Shown piece after piece: positions 10,682 to 20,387 of a stretch of DNA of 64,000 bases. How positions within the stretch are numbered: the first letter of the stretch is position 1; every line of letters starts with the position of its first letter. The stretch comes from Oreohelix idahoensis (lineage: Eukaryota; Mollusca; Gastropoda; Stylommatophora; Oreohelicidae). Where the stretch lies: contig JAMPIV010019853.1 of assembly GCA_024509875.1 (NCBI GenBank), forward strand, positions 44,205 to 108,204, written 5' to 3'. The translations under genes were made by a program, and so were the position numbers. Under the pieces are notes generated by a model that saw nothing but the letters and a program-made list of their open reading frames with translations, searched no databases and was not told the DNA's origin.

Positions 10682-10879
10682 AAGTGTTTACTGCATCAAC
10701 TTGCGCTTCAAAACAAAATGTAAAAATAAATAAAATTATTCACAAATTAAAAAAGGAAATGCTTTCATAATATCGATAACACACTGCTGTGTGTCATAAA
10801 TAACTGTGCAGCTTTGCTAAATATATTTATTGCACTTCATTCAACCAGTTTAAGACACAACATGAAGATCAACACATCT

Positions 10880-11154
10880 AATACAGAAACTAAGAAAATC
10901 AGCTGATCACCAAGCCCACTTAACATACATGTCAACAACATCAGAATTAAGCAGGTTCCAGAGTTCAAATACTTAGGAAGCATTTTTACAGAAAATTGAA
11001 AACTTGACAGAGAAATTGAAACAAGATGTCTAAAAGCCAATGCAGTGACTTAACAACTGTCACCACTGCTCAACCATCTGAATATCAGGTTTGAGTCTAA
11101 ACAACAGCTGATAAATAGTATATTCTCACTACGTCTTTGCTATCAGTGTTAAGC
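10880..11154 (+). pseudogene. Host LINE reverse transcriptase, part 1 of 3
   Basis: With three stop codons ignored, the frame reads KQVPEFKYLGSIFTEN, then KLDREIETRCLKANA, then FESKQQLINSIF. This is the RT thumb and tail region of an RTE-like LINE (the FKYLGS motif is diagnostic). It breaks at the ATGGT target duplication of element B and continues in the same frame at 26288 (WSLTEAHERKILLFE). It therefore predates element B. Confidence 0.75.
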
Positions 11155-12249
11155 ATGGTTGTCGTAGATTTGCGATAGGTGAGTTAAGACTCAGATTGGT
11201 CCCTTCTGAATATACTAGAACATGAGATGACTCAGTGAGAGATAATAATAGAAATATATTTTTACGAGTGAGATGGTGTGACAATAAGTAAGTCTGTATC
11301 TGAAGCTCGAGAAATCTCTCGCTCAGCCTATCTCTCTACAACAGAAAATGTATGTCAGACAGATTACTCAGTTATAGAGATATACTCTATTTCAACCACT
11401 CCCAGACCCGCACACACAAGTGACAACGGTTAGACGTACAGACGTGAAACTATATCTATGGAATATGACTATTTGGGACGAGCTGAACCGACACACTTGA
11501 ATAAGTTTATGTAAATATTTATTATCATAAGAAAATTCAACACAAGCATAAATTAATCACATATAAATACATACAAGTTCAATGAATTACGAAGAGAATA
11601 ATAGATTCATTGAAGTAATCCTTTCCCTTTTTGTTAAGCCACGATCCTGTTAGAAGAAAAGTTATAGCCCCAAAGAGTCACAGATCTATCCGCTATGGTC
11701 TAAGATTTCCCTGTATGGTTAAGAACAGAGTTGATATATTAAATCTATTCTAAGAGGAAAATATCATTTAGCAACAAACTTGCATAAAGAAATACAAAGT
11801 TATTAAATGAGTTATTACATGAAAGAATTATTTATCCTGCACTTCGCTCGCCCTGACAAACAAACTGTGATCACAGCAACACACACAATCAACCTTACCT
11901 ACAGGTTGCCTTCACCACCTCTGGAAAATTGATTAAAGGAACATGCAGCCCATCCGCTGTTGATTGTCTGATGAATCAAGCCCCAGCTTCTCCAACTGAC
12001 TTATTAATCAAATGTAGTGAAGCGCTAAATTCACTATATTTATTATATTTGGGTAGTTTTTTGTTCAGTTTCGTTTTTTAGTTTTTACTTTCTTAGTATG
12101 TATTGTGTACATCCGGGGTCAGAAGTCACTTCCTTTTCAGCCATGCTTCGCCTTCAGGGAAGTACCTAGGTTTTATTTTTATTTTTATTTATTTTTATAT
12201 TTCTTTAAGTTCTTATGTCTCCTATCTAGCCTTCACTTTCTTTCTTTTC

Positions 12250-12274
12250 CTGACGAAGGCCTTGTGGCCGTAAC
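12250..12274 (+). ncRNA. Hammerhead-ribozyme-like motif in the Penelope-like element
   Basis: CTGACGA (12250-12256) matches the first core box. GGCC (12258-12261) pairs with GGCC (12266-12269) across a TTGT loop as stem II. The second core box reads GTAAC where GAAAC is expected. Hammerhead motifs are documented in Penelope-like elements, which supports the reading. The A-to-T change in an invariant position probably kills cleavage. Confidence 0.6.
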
Positions 12275-12720
12275 GTAGACTACTTTCTTTGTCTTTTGTC
12301 CTCGTAAGACGAATCACCTTTTTTCGATTTTTTTTCAAACCCACCCATTGTACTCCACGTCTTACCGCAGTTCCCCTCAACTTCCTCGATTTTTTGTATA
12401 TATTTTCTTGACTGCACCGTATCTCTGTTATCTCGTATCTCTATCTACCTAACCTGCTTATCCCCTTGATCCTATCCTATCTCTCCTTTTTCAGTAGCCT
12501 ATTGCATATTATTTTATATCCTATTTATTTAGGCCCTATTCATTTTCGTATTTCCCTACTCTTCCTTCACACCTTATATTACCGCACGCTACCCTATTTA
12601 TTTATTTAGCCTATTGTTTCATTAGTCTCCATTTTTCGTTTAGCGTTTTATAGCCTATGTTATTTATTATTTTTTATTTTTTACGTTTTTTATTTTCTGG
12701 ACGTTTTACTTTTCCCCACT

Positions 12721-14151
12721 ATGCCCTCTCTGAAATATTTTATCAACTCTCTCCGTGTGTCGGTTACCACCAGCTTCAGCTCCCTACCTCCTGATATATC
12801 CCGTGCCGCTATTGACTTTGCGTTCGTTACTTTCAAGAAAACTAGATTCTCTTCCCATCTCCACTTTATTCACACCTGCCTCCAACACAAAATTCTTCCA
12901 ATTTTCATCCATCTGCTGGTACACTCAATCCTAAGGAACAACGTCTCATACAACGAATTGAGACCAGATGTGGCTTTCAACGTATACGCGTAGTGGCCGC
13001 CAGTCACTCCCGCCTTTTATCAGACCTCAGTGCCCAACAGACCCAGCTTCTGCTTCACTTACGTTGTCTCACCTCCAACAACTTCCCTTTCTATTCTATG
13101 ATACGCACCACTATCCACACACTGAACCAGCAGCTGCATGAATTCCTTTCCACGTCCAAACACCATAAACTATGCCGTCTCATCCCTACCCCCAAAGCTA
13201 CACCCCCCCCCATCCTCCACTCCATCATGCACTCAGGTAGTCTGCATCCCCCCAGATCTACCCCTCTCTGAGGGAGAGCACTCTGTTCTTAGTAAGGGCC
13301 TACAATTTGTTCCTCTTCGTCCGACCCTAGAACAATACAATCTCCTGCAGGATGTTCATCGGTTTCACCGTCGCATGAGGCTGAAGTTCCATTTTAGAAA
13401 GGAAGACAGCACTCCGCAGTCTCAGGCTGAATCCGACATCTTCGCACGCTTTCCTGACTCTACTAAACCCCCCTTTACACCTAAACCTGGGGCCTCTCAT
13501 GCCCTGGACCTGTATATCAAGAACACCATCCATGACATTCAGCAGCTCCGCCCTCGTAGATTGCATTATTCCAATCTCACTTCGGCAGAGTCCTGCGCTC
13601 TCTCCCTTCTTCGCCGCAGAGACGACATTGTCATCAAACCGGCTGACAAGGGAGGAGCCATTGTCGTCTGGCAGAAGGACTTATGAAGTGAAGGTAATAA
13701 CCAGTTGACCAATGGCTCTTTTTACAGGCCCAGGACCAGCGATGCGACTGTCTCTAACAATCGCGTTGTACACAACACTATTAAACAGCTCATCACTAGT
13801 AATGCTCTTCCTCCCGAAGCTTCTCGTCTTAGGATTCATGACAGCTCTTTGGGCAAGCCTGTATACTACATGCTCCCCAAAATTCATAAGATCGAAAACC
13901 CTGGCAGACCTATTGTCTCAGCCTGTTCCTGTCCTACTGAACACATTTCTGACTTCCTCGATAGCATTTTCCAGCCTATCGTTGAGAATCTTCCCTCCTT
14001 TGTCAAAGACACCAATCATGCTCTTACAACTTTCTCCTCTATCCGACTCTCAGCAGACCGCTCCTACCGTCTTTTCTTGTTAGACGTCTGTTCTCTGTAC
14101 ACCTCTATTCCCCACTCTGATGGTCTCCGAGCTCTTCGGTTTTTTTCTTGA
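12721..14151 (+). pseudogene. Penelope-like ORF, N-terminal half (frameshifted, one stop)
   Basis: Three frames are needed: 12721-12990, then about 12940-13271, then 13270-14151. The last carries one internal TGA at 13684-13686. Recognisable pieces are SHLHFIHTCLQHKILP near the start, then VLSKGLQFVP, then VIKPADKGGAIVVWQKDL just before the stop, then YYMLPKIHKIENPGRPIVS and LLDVCSLYTSIPH, which holds the first catalytic Asp of the palm. These follow the order of Penelope-like reverse transcriptases. A final frame change near 14140 leads into the intact C-terminal ORF. Confidence 0.85.
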
Positions 14152-15436
14152 CCAACGCACTTGCCCTTCTATATCCACTGTCACTCTTCTCCGTCTTGCT
14201 GAACTGGTCCTTCAACTGAATTCCTTTGAATTCAATGGTCAGTTTTTTGGCCAAATTAGTGGTGTTGCCATGGGAACGAAGATGGGTCCTAGCTATGCCT
14301 GCCTGTTCATGGGCCATATGGAGCATCAGATATGGCAACAATACTCCGGTCCTTTCCCCGGGTTTTACCGCAGATATATCGATGATGGCATAGGTCTCAC
14401 AGATATGTCTGAGACTGATTTATATCGCTTCATCGACTTTGTCAACCACTTTCACCCCACCATCAAGTTCACCTCTCTCGTCTCCACAGTATCTGTCAAC
14501 TTCCTTGACATTACTATTTCTATCACGCCCTCCGGCCTTAATACCTCAGTATACTACAAGCCGACAGATGCCCACAGCTACCTCCTGTATACCTCTTCTC
14601 ATCCTCGAGCCTGTCGTGATTCCCTTCCTTTTTCACAACTTCTCCGCCTCCGCCGTTTGTGCCAAGACGACGATGACTTCCACTTCCGAGCAAATGAGAT
14701 GTTGGATTTCTTCCGTAGCAGACTTTATCCGGAACATGTTCTCACCTCTGCTCTCCAACGTATGCTCCCCATCTCTCGTCAGGAGGCCCTCATACCTCAC
14801 TATAAATTCACTTCAGATAGAGTCAAATTAATCTTGACCCATCACCCTCACAGCACTGCTGTCAAACAGGTCCTTTTCCGCCACCTCCCTATCCTCCAAG
14901 CAGAGCCTGCGACCCAAGAAGTATTCGGTGAAGCACCTTTGGTGGCATATAGACGCGACAAGAACTTGAAGGATCTTCTTGTTCACAGCCGTCTCCCAAA
15001 GGAGAATGCCACTCACTTTGGCACACTACCCTGTGGTCGGACACGATGCAACACGTGCAAGTATGTCATCTCAACCCAGAAGGTGTCCTTTCCTAAGGCT
15101 ACGTACACCATCACTAGTAGCTTCACGTGTGAATCACGTAATGTCATTTATACGATCATATGTAAACGTTGCTGCAAAACCTATATTGGCCAAACAGGCA
15201 AACGACTTGGGGACAGATTCAGCCAGCACTTAAATGACATCTCTCAGCAAAAGTCCACACCAGTTGCCACACACTTCAATAGTCCTGACCACCAGGGTCC
15301 CATCGACATCCAGGTCACTGCGATCCGATCCTGCTCCTCTGACACTGCCAGCCGAGAACAGCTTGAGAACCGTCTTATCCACCGCATGGGGTGTCTAAAA
15401 CCAGCCGGTCTCAACACTTTCCACACCTTTGTCTGA
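14120..15436 (+). CDS. Penelope-like reverse transcriptase (C-terminal part) with GIY-YIG endonuclease
   Basis: This intact 438-codon frame has the RT block GVAMGTKMGPSYACLFM (residues 48-64), the catalytic YIDD box (86-89) and NFLDITI (127-133). A linker with clustered cysteines follows (C305, C310, C313; CGRTRCNTC). The GIY-YIG nuclease spans about 340-425: VIYTIICKRCCKTYIGQTG, the conserved Arg in KRLGDRFSQH and a conserved Glu in REQLENRL. The nuclease nicks the target and RT copies the element RNA. All catalytic residues I can check are present, so this half looks functional although the N-terminal half is broken. Confidence 0.92.
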   Translation: MVSELFGFFLDQRTCPSISTVTLLRLAELVLQLNSFEFNGQFFGQISGVAMGTKMGPSYACLFMGHMEHQIWQQYSGPFPGFYRRYIDDGIGLTDMSETDLYRFIDFVNHFHPTIKFTSLVSTVSVNFLDITISITPSGLNTSVYYKPTDAHSYLLYTSSHPRACRDSLPFSQLLRLRRLCQDDDDFHFRANEMLDFFRSRLYPEHVLTSALQRMLPISRQEALIPHYKFTSDRVKLILTHHPHSTAVKQVLFRHLPILQAEPATQEVFGEAPLVAYRRDKNLKDLLVHSRLPKENATHFGTLPCGRTRCNTCKYVISTQKVSFPKATYTITSSFTCESRNVIYTIICKRCCKTYIGQTGKRLGDRFSQHLNDISQQKSTPVATHFNSPDHQGPIDIQVTAIRSCSSDTASREQLENRLIHRMGCLKPAGLNTFHTFV

Positions 15437-17207
15437 GGTCACCCTTTCCTCTCTAGCTCTATTTGGACTCTTTTCACTCTTATCCTATTCTTCTATTTTT
15501 ATGCCATCATCCATAATATGTATGGATGTACACGTTTTCTAATTTGTCTTGATTTTTTTATTTCATATTCATTTATCTCTACTTATTATGTCCTCTTCTA
15601 TTTCCAGTCCCACTCAAGGATGCTGTTAAATGTTATTTCAAATTTTGTCCACCCATTATATTTTAGGAAATCCAAGGAAATAATTATGGAATCAACTGGT
15701 CACAGGATACAGTAGCGGGAATTCTTCAATCATACATCGATTGTCAGGTAAGCAAATTCTATTACAGGATCAATCTTCTTCACAACATGTGGTTGGTATA
15801 TAAGTACTGTTACTGTTTGATTTAGTCGCCACCACAGGCTGACTGTATATGAACTTTGGAAAAAACAAGAACTCTGGATATTCTAATAGTCCAGTTAGCA
15901 TTTATTCTTAATAAGTCTTTTGGGCCGGTGCTATGTCTCTATCTGGGTGTAAACCACGAGACCGTACAATCACCTTGAAAGCCCTTTAAGTTAATTAGAA
16001 TGTTCTTTCTTTGTAAAATATATTCAGTTCATATGGAATGGAAGCCGCTGGTACATTTTATAGGGTTTCTGACCCAGAACTGAATAGGGAGAAAAATGCA
16101 GATACAAACATCATATAGCTTATTCACAATCCTATTCTACCCGCGTAAAATATAACATAGTTATCCACTTCGGTTACATCTTAAATTATGAACTTCCGTG
16201 AAATAAATTATAGTCATTAAAATAAAACCCATCATCATGAATTAGAAATACATCGTAAATATATTTCGTCAATACTCATGAGTCATCAGTGCATTTACTT
16301 AGATGGTTTAAACTATTCTCTGACTGGTTATAAGCAGTTTAATCGAATTTATTAATAGCCGAATGAGTTTAGCTAGAAATATAATTTATTTGCTCTCCAC
16401 TTTAACGCAGTAGCTTTTAGAGAATACAACTGAATTATCATTTTATCTCTCTACACAGAAATTAACTAGTGCAATAAAATAGGCAATTTACCACTTAAAT
16501 CACTCAACACTACTAGATATACAATATTACCTCCAAACAGAACTACAGGCGATCACCACGAAACTAGAATTATTCACTTATATCGGTATTCTAGAAGCTC
16601 GGCAAAATTGTCGAGAAAAACTAAGAACTTCGCTACACAAGCTTATTCTCTAGCACGAAGCGATCCGTCTACTGCAACTTAGAAGGACTGAATGAGTGAA
16701 GTCTAAACTACTTCTGGTATAATATCTGAAAACAGACAAAAGATGCACGCCATTCTCGAAAACCCGAAATTAGCGTCCCGTCTTAACACTTCACATTAAC
16801 TCACGCGCCGGCAATAAAACTGCCAGTGCTCGTTCTAACACCTGCCGCTACCTCTGGTCATTCCCGAGCGATGCATGTTGGCGCATCTCACACCCATCAC
16901 CGAGAAACTTAACCGTAGGAGCTTCGTGTCAGATGAAAATATTAGACGATTGTCTGCCATCATATGTCTGTCGAGAACGAATTTCACACTATTCGGTCTA
17001 CTCAAGAACTTAGCTTAACAGCAATAAAAATGCGTTGCTACATAAGAAAAGAGACAGGCAAAGGTTTGAATGAGAGAGTTATATTTTCACAATCAAACGA
17101 CTGCGGAAAAAAAAGAAAAAGGATAAAAGAGCGATAATAAAGTAGAAGACACGGGTAGAATAGAGAAAAGATATAGAAATTTATCAATCATAAATCTCTC
17201 TGCGACA

Positions 17208-17226
17208 GAACGTCACCCCTTTAAGA
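17208..17226 (-). other. Polypurine-like tract of element B
   Basis: On the minus strand TTAAAGGGGTGACGTTC precedes the TG of the LTR. It is shorter and less pure than in element A, and directly follows the integrase stop, placing the RT/RNase H deletion between integrase and this tract. Confidence 0.5.
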
Positions 17227-17266
17227 TATAGAATCACTCCATGTCTGCGTTATGGAAATAAATTTC

Positions 17267-17686
17267 CTATATCCGTAGCTTCAGAGTGTCTGTTATCTCC
17301 CCTCTCATCTCCCCCTCCGTCTCTTTCCAACTCCTTCTCATGTCTGCTCCCAAAGTCTTCCTTCTCTGGAATGTCTTCCGTGTGCGCTTGAAAGAGCGTC
17401 GCCGCTTTTGACATTTTTGAAAGTTTCCGTGTGATTGCAGTGGAATTTCCCTGCCACTATCGTCATCTTCGTCAGTTTTGGCGATCGCCAGGAGATGTTC
17501 GGAGGTCGGCACTGGTCTTTCCAAGTATTTCTTTAACAGATTTACATGAAAGACTTTCTCCTTTCCCTTAATAGAGATCTGGTAGTTAGCCTTAGAAATC
17601 TTTTTCAGGGCGGTAAACGGCCCTTGCCATCCGATACGTAGTTTGTTGTTTCCGGTAGGGAGTAACACCAAAACTTTCTCTCCTGC
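17267..17686 (-). pseudogene. Element B integrase C-terminal module (GPY/F) after a nonsense codon
   Basis: This continues the integrase frame of 18628-17687 after a single TAA at 17684-17686. The protein reads AGEKVLVLLP then IGWQGPFTALKKIS and FHVNLLKKYLER, nearly the same as element A. After the KYLER block come about 70 basic, low-similarity residues and a stop at 17267. The RT leader that follows this block in element A is not found. Without the nonsense codon, integrase would be one protein of about 450 residues. Confidence 0.85.
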
Positions 17687-18628
17687 TTACAATTCTCTCT
17701 CTTTCGCGACTTTCCTGTATCGGTTAGCGTGCTTTGCGCGTGCTCGCTTAAAGTTGGTCGTTGCTAGGTCCCATCCTAGTTTCAACCTTTCCTTTAAATC
17801 CGATACGTATTTACTGGCTGAGACGACTGTCTCATCCGCCTTCTGCTCTGTCAGCGACCTGAGTAAGGCTTCAAGTGGGCCCTTAATTCGTCTGCCGAAT
17901 AAAAGCGTGGCTGGCGGAAATCCTGTGGACGTATGTGGGGTTTCTCTGTAGCCAAATAGAGCTGCAGGGATAGAAAGATCCCAATCGTCAGGTTTCACTT
18001 GTGCCAGTTTACGTAACATCATGTTGAGGTTTCCGTTAACACGTTCTACTAACCTACTTCTGGCCAGAGTGTAAGGCTTTGTGTAGATGTGCTGGTCCCT
18101 CAAGTACTTAACGATCTTATCCATCAACAGGTTTCGGTATGGTGATCCGTTATCCGTCAACACTTGTTGAGGGAATCCCAACCGAGTAAAGATCTGCACA
18201 AGGGCTTCTGTGACATGCTTGGCATCCGCGTATGCAAGCGGTATAGCTTCTGCCCACATAGTGCATGTTTCGACTAGGGTCAGGATAAACCTGTTCCTTC
18301 TTTTAGTCCTTTCTAGGGGTATTAAACTGTCGATCACTACCCGTTCAAATGGTGTTCCCATTATTGGCATTTCACCCATGGAAACTGGGGGTGTCCGTTG
18401 CTTGGGTGGCACACGTTGGCACTGGGCACAGGATTTCACATATCTGATAATATCAGAGTTCACACCTGGCCAATAATAATGAGTAGCTATCCGTTGGTTT
18501 GTGGCGTTCTGTCCCATATGTCCGCTGAAGGGAAGAGAGTGCCCCATTTCTAAGATTTGGCTTCTGTACTGTTTCGGTACTAGGAGCTGGTTGTAACCTT
18601 GTTCAGGCTTGCCCGTTCTGCGATACAT
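17687..18628 (-). CDS. Element B integrase: HHCC zinc domain and DD35E core
   Basis: The 313-codon frame is a Ty3-type integrase, which joins element cDNA to the chromosome. The zinc domain has H30, H37, C67 and C70 with YYWPGV at 51-56. The core has D100 (FERVVIDSL), D159 (VLTDNGSPYR) and E195 (LVERVNGN), giving exact DD35E spacing, followed by ALFGYRETPHTSTGFPPATLLFGR (about 223-246). All catalytic residues are intact. The next module (GPY/F) follows after one stop codon. The frame starts inside the element; upstream sequence continues in another frame after a shift near 18640. Confidence 0.92.
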   Translation of the reverse strand: MYRRTGKPEQGYNQLLVPKQYRSQILEMGHSLPFSGHMGQNATNQRIATHYYWPGVNSDIIRYVKSCAQCQRVPPKQRTPPVSMGEMPIMGTPFERVVIDSLIPLERTKRRNRFILTLVETCTMWAEAIPLAYADAKHVTEALVQIFTRLGFPQQVLTDNGSPYRNLLMDKIVKYLRDQHIYTKPYTLARSRLVERVNGNLNMMLRKLAQVKPDDWDLSIPAALFGYRETPHTSTGFPPATLLFGRRIKGPLEALLRSLTEQKADETVVSASKYVSDLKERLKLGWDLATTNFKRARAKHANRYRKVAKEREL

Positions 18629-18807
18629 ACGCCATCCTTAGAAAAAATGTCCCCGTGCTGTCTGGGTTCCTTAGCCATGGGCAGTTTCCTAAAGCAGGGT
18701 GCCAAGGTAGGGTCCTTTTGTTGCGCTTCTTTAAGTTCCATAGGTAACAAATTTTGCGCAGGCTCCCGTTCCTTCTTGGTTTGCCCTCTTGTAGTTACTG
18801 CTGCCAC
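18580..18807 (-). pseudogene. Element B segment between protease and integrase
   Basis: The first 50 residues (AAVTTRGQTKKEREP, then PTLAPCFRKLP) match the corresponding stretch of element A (LQVRSTSRQEED, KTLKPCFRKLS). They are the linker that leads into the integrase zinc domain. The end of the frame is out of register with integrase, so a one-base frame change lies near 18640. Confidence 0.7.
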
Positions 18808-18813
18808 AATCGG

Positions 18814-19100
18814 CTATTCCGGTTTCCCAATAAACACATATCTACCGCCAAGTATGACTGGGTAGATCGGGTCATCCATAACAGCCGCTTTGATCACACC
18901 TCTGACAAAATCAGAGTGGATCTCAACCAATGCAATTGGGAAGCGCTGTAGGTGCATCACTCTTAGAAACTCCACAAAGTTCGACGGTTTCTCCTGTCTC
19001 TTGACCGGGTTTGACCAGGTGCCTGGCAACAATGCAATCATAAGAAAGCTCCGTGTCAAATAAAGAAAAAGTTGAAGAACCGTTCAAAATAACAGTACCT
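18814..19100 (-). pseudogene. Element B aspartic protease-like domain with altered active site
   Basis: Read across two frames, the region gives TFSLFDTELSYDCIVARHLV followed further on by FVRGVIKAAVMDDPIYPVILGG. Position and flanking hydrophobic pattern fit a retroelement aspartic protease (LFDTG loop, then a VILGG-like end), which would cut Gag and Pol apart. The loop reads DTE, not DTG or DSG, which should abolish activity if the base call is right. Identification rests on position and pattern, so I keep moderate confidence. Confidence 0.55.
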
Positions 19101-19774
19101 CGCGTTGAGGGTCTCCCCTCTTCAGGTTGAGAATCACTGACATTAATTCTACCTTGCGAGACTGTTAGCACGGATCCGATGCGTTTAGGCTCGGTGTGCT
19201 CGGTCTGATCATATGTCCCGTGCTCAGGGGTTTTCCCTTTGCCACCTTGTCCTTTCTGGCTGCGCTGCCATGTAGGACGGTTGGGTTGATCAGACTGTTT
19301 GTTATTGTTGGGGTACTTGTTTTTGTAGAACTTAGACTTTTCAGGAGGGGGGTTTTGTGGTCCAGTTTCTCTGTGGTTACCTTGGTGAGAAGCATGAGAA
19401 GATTGCTCTAGATTATTCTTTTGAAAAGGCTCTTCTGTCGGTTTAACTTTTGTGGCCGGCAGTTCGGCCAGCGCATTGTGATATCGCTCAGACTTTTCCA
19501 AGATGTCTTCAAGCTTTTCTGCACCCTGCTCAGCTAAAAATCTCCGGGTGTCAGCAGACAAAGTGTTCTTTATCTGTTCGCATATAACGAACTCCTCAAG
19601 ACCTTCATAGGTAGAGGCGAGCTGTGAAAGCTCAAGGCACTTTGTCAAGTATCCCTTTAAACGAGACGAGAACTGTTGAAAAGTTTCAGAGCTCTCCTTC
19701 CTGCTGTTGCGAAACAGTTGCAAAAATTTGCGCGCATTTATTTCAAAGCGCTCAAGTAAAGCTTTCTTCAACAC
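18923..19774 (-). CDS. Element B gag: capsid region and C-terminal tail
   Basis: Residues about 1-110 match the SCAN-like capsid region of element A (LLERFEINARKFLQLFRN, QQFSSRLKGYLTK, LAEQGAEKLEDILEKSERY). A long hydrophilic, Asn/Gln/Pro/Lys-rich tail follows. I see no CX2CX4HX4C knuckle, unlike element A. The frame then runs into the protease-like part (TFSLFDTELSYD) and ends after a frame change. An in-frame TAA near 19790 separates it from the N-terminal gag part. Confidence 0.8.
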   Translation of the reverse strand: MLKKALLERFEINARKFLQLFRNSRKESSETFQQFSSRLKGYLTKCLELSQLASTYEGLEEFVICEQIKNTLSADTRRFLAEQGAEKLEDILEKSERYHNALAELPATKVKPTEEPFQKNNLEQSSHASHQGNHRETGPQNPPPEKSKFYKNKYPNNNKQSDQPNRPTWQRSQKGQGGKGKTPEHGTYDQTEHTEPKRIGSVLTVSQGRINVSDSQPEEGRPSTRGTVILNGSSTFSLFDTELSYDCIVARHLVKPGQETGETVELCGVSKSDAPTALPNCIG

Positions 19775-19789
19775 GTCGTAGTTGTCTTG

Positions 19790-20387
19790 TTAGCTGCTTT
19801 CCAGTTTGGCGTAAACATCATACGCACTGCTTTTCAAAGCCTGAGAAAGCTTCATATTCCAACGCGACCTCTCTAAACCGTACAGAGTTGCAATTTTCTC
19901 AAATTGTTTCTAGCCATGTGTCAATCTTCTCATTAGGACAAGGGAAAGATTCCAGAGCAAAAGACATTGCGTTGAGTTGGAGAGATTGAGTGTTAGAAGG
20001 ATCAGTTAAGGAAGAATGAGGAGAAGACTCTCCATTGCTGGAGGTAGAGGCATCCCCACGGCTTTGAACCTCTAGAGCTTTAAGCGCCAGCTCATGCTGT
20101 CTCTCCTTCTCTCTTTCCTCATGCTGTCTCTCCTTCTCTCTTTCCTCATGCTGTCTCTCCTTCTCTCTTTCCTCATGCTGTCTCTCCTTCTCTCTTTCGT
20201 TCGCCCTGCGAATTTCCATTTCTTCCTCAATCTTCTTCTGCTCTCTAGCTTCGGCTGCTTTTTCCTTCTGCTCCGCATCGTATCTCTCAAGTTCGTCCCT
20301 GACAAAAGCTTTCGCTTCGTTTCAGTCCAAACCTTCTTCTCTCGCTTCGTCTCTGAGCATCTGTCTAAGTTTCGCCCTCTCGGCCAT
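19790..20387 (-). pseudogene. Element B gag N-terminus with repeat-encoded coiled coil
   Basis: The likely start is ATG at 20387 (MAERAKLRQMLRDEAREEGL), parallel to the MADLAKF start of element A. An in-frame TGA near 20325 and frame changes at both ends break it. Residues about 65-105 contain four copies of the nonapeptide EREKERQHE, a charged coiled coil. SSPHSSLTDPSNTQSLQLN and FALESFPCPNEKIDTWLETI follow, the latter matching the capsid start of element A in pattern. Confidence 0.75.
20093..20200 (-). repeat. 27-bp tandem repeat inside gag of element B
   Basis: Four units of 27 bp (plus-strand unit CTCATGCTGTCTCTCCTTCT plus seven bases) encode the EREKERQHE nonapeptide. The repeat length is the same as in element A but the sequence is unrelated. 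Confidence 0.9.

Larger units (their letters stand above)
12042..15616 (+). mobile_element. Penelope-like element with GIY-YIG endonuclease, inserted in an LTR
   Basis: The 3.6-kb insert replaces four or five bases of the LTR (the uninterrupted copy reads on at about 24650). It carries a hammerhead-like motif near its 5' end, about 450 bases of pyrimidine-rich leader, and a broken ORF whose C-terminal half is intact. Penelope-like elements are retroelements whose reverse transcriptase is related to telomerase and is linked to a GIY-YIG nuclease. No target duplication is obvious. Confidence 0.92.
11160..17207 (-). repeat. 3' LTR of element B, split by a Penelope-like insertion
   Basis: LTR sequence occupies 11160-12041 and 15617-17207, about 2.47 kb in sum. 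It aligns along its length with the right LTR at 23687-26282. By eye the two differ by a few percent. The left edge begins TGTCGTAGAT on the plus strand, the complement of an LTR ending in ACGACA; the right edge gives TGTCGCAGAG on the minus strand. Confidence 0.88.
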
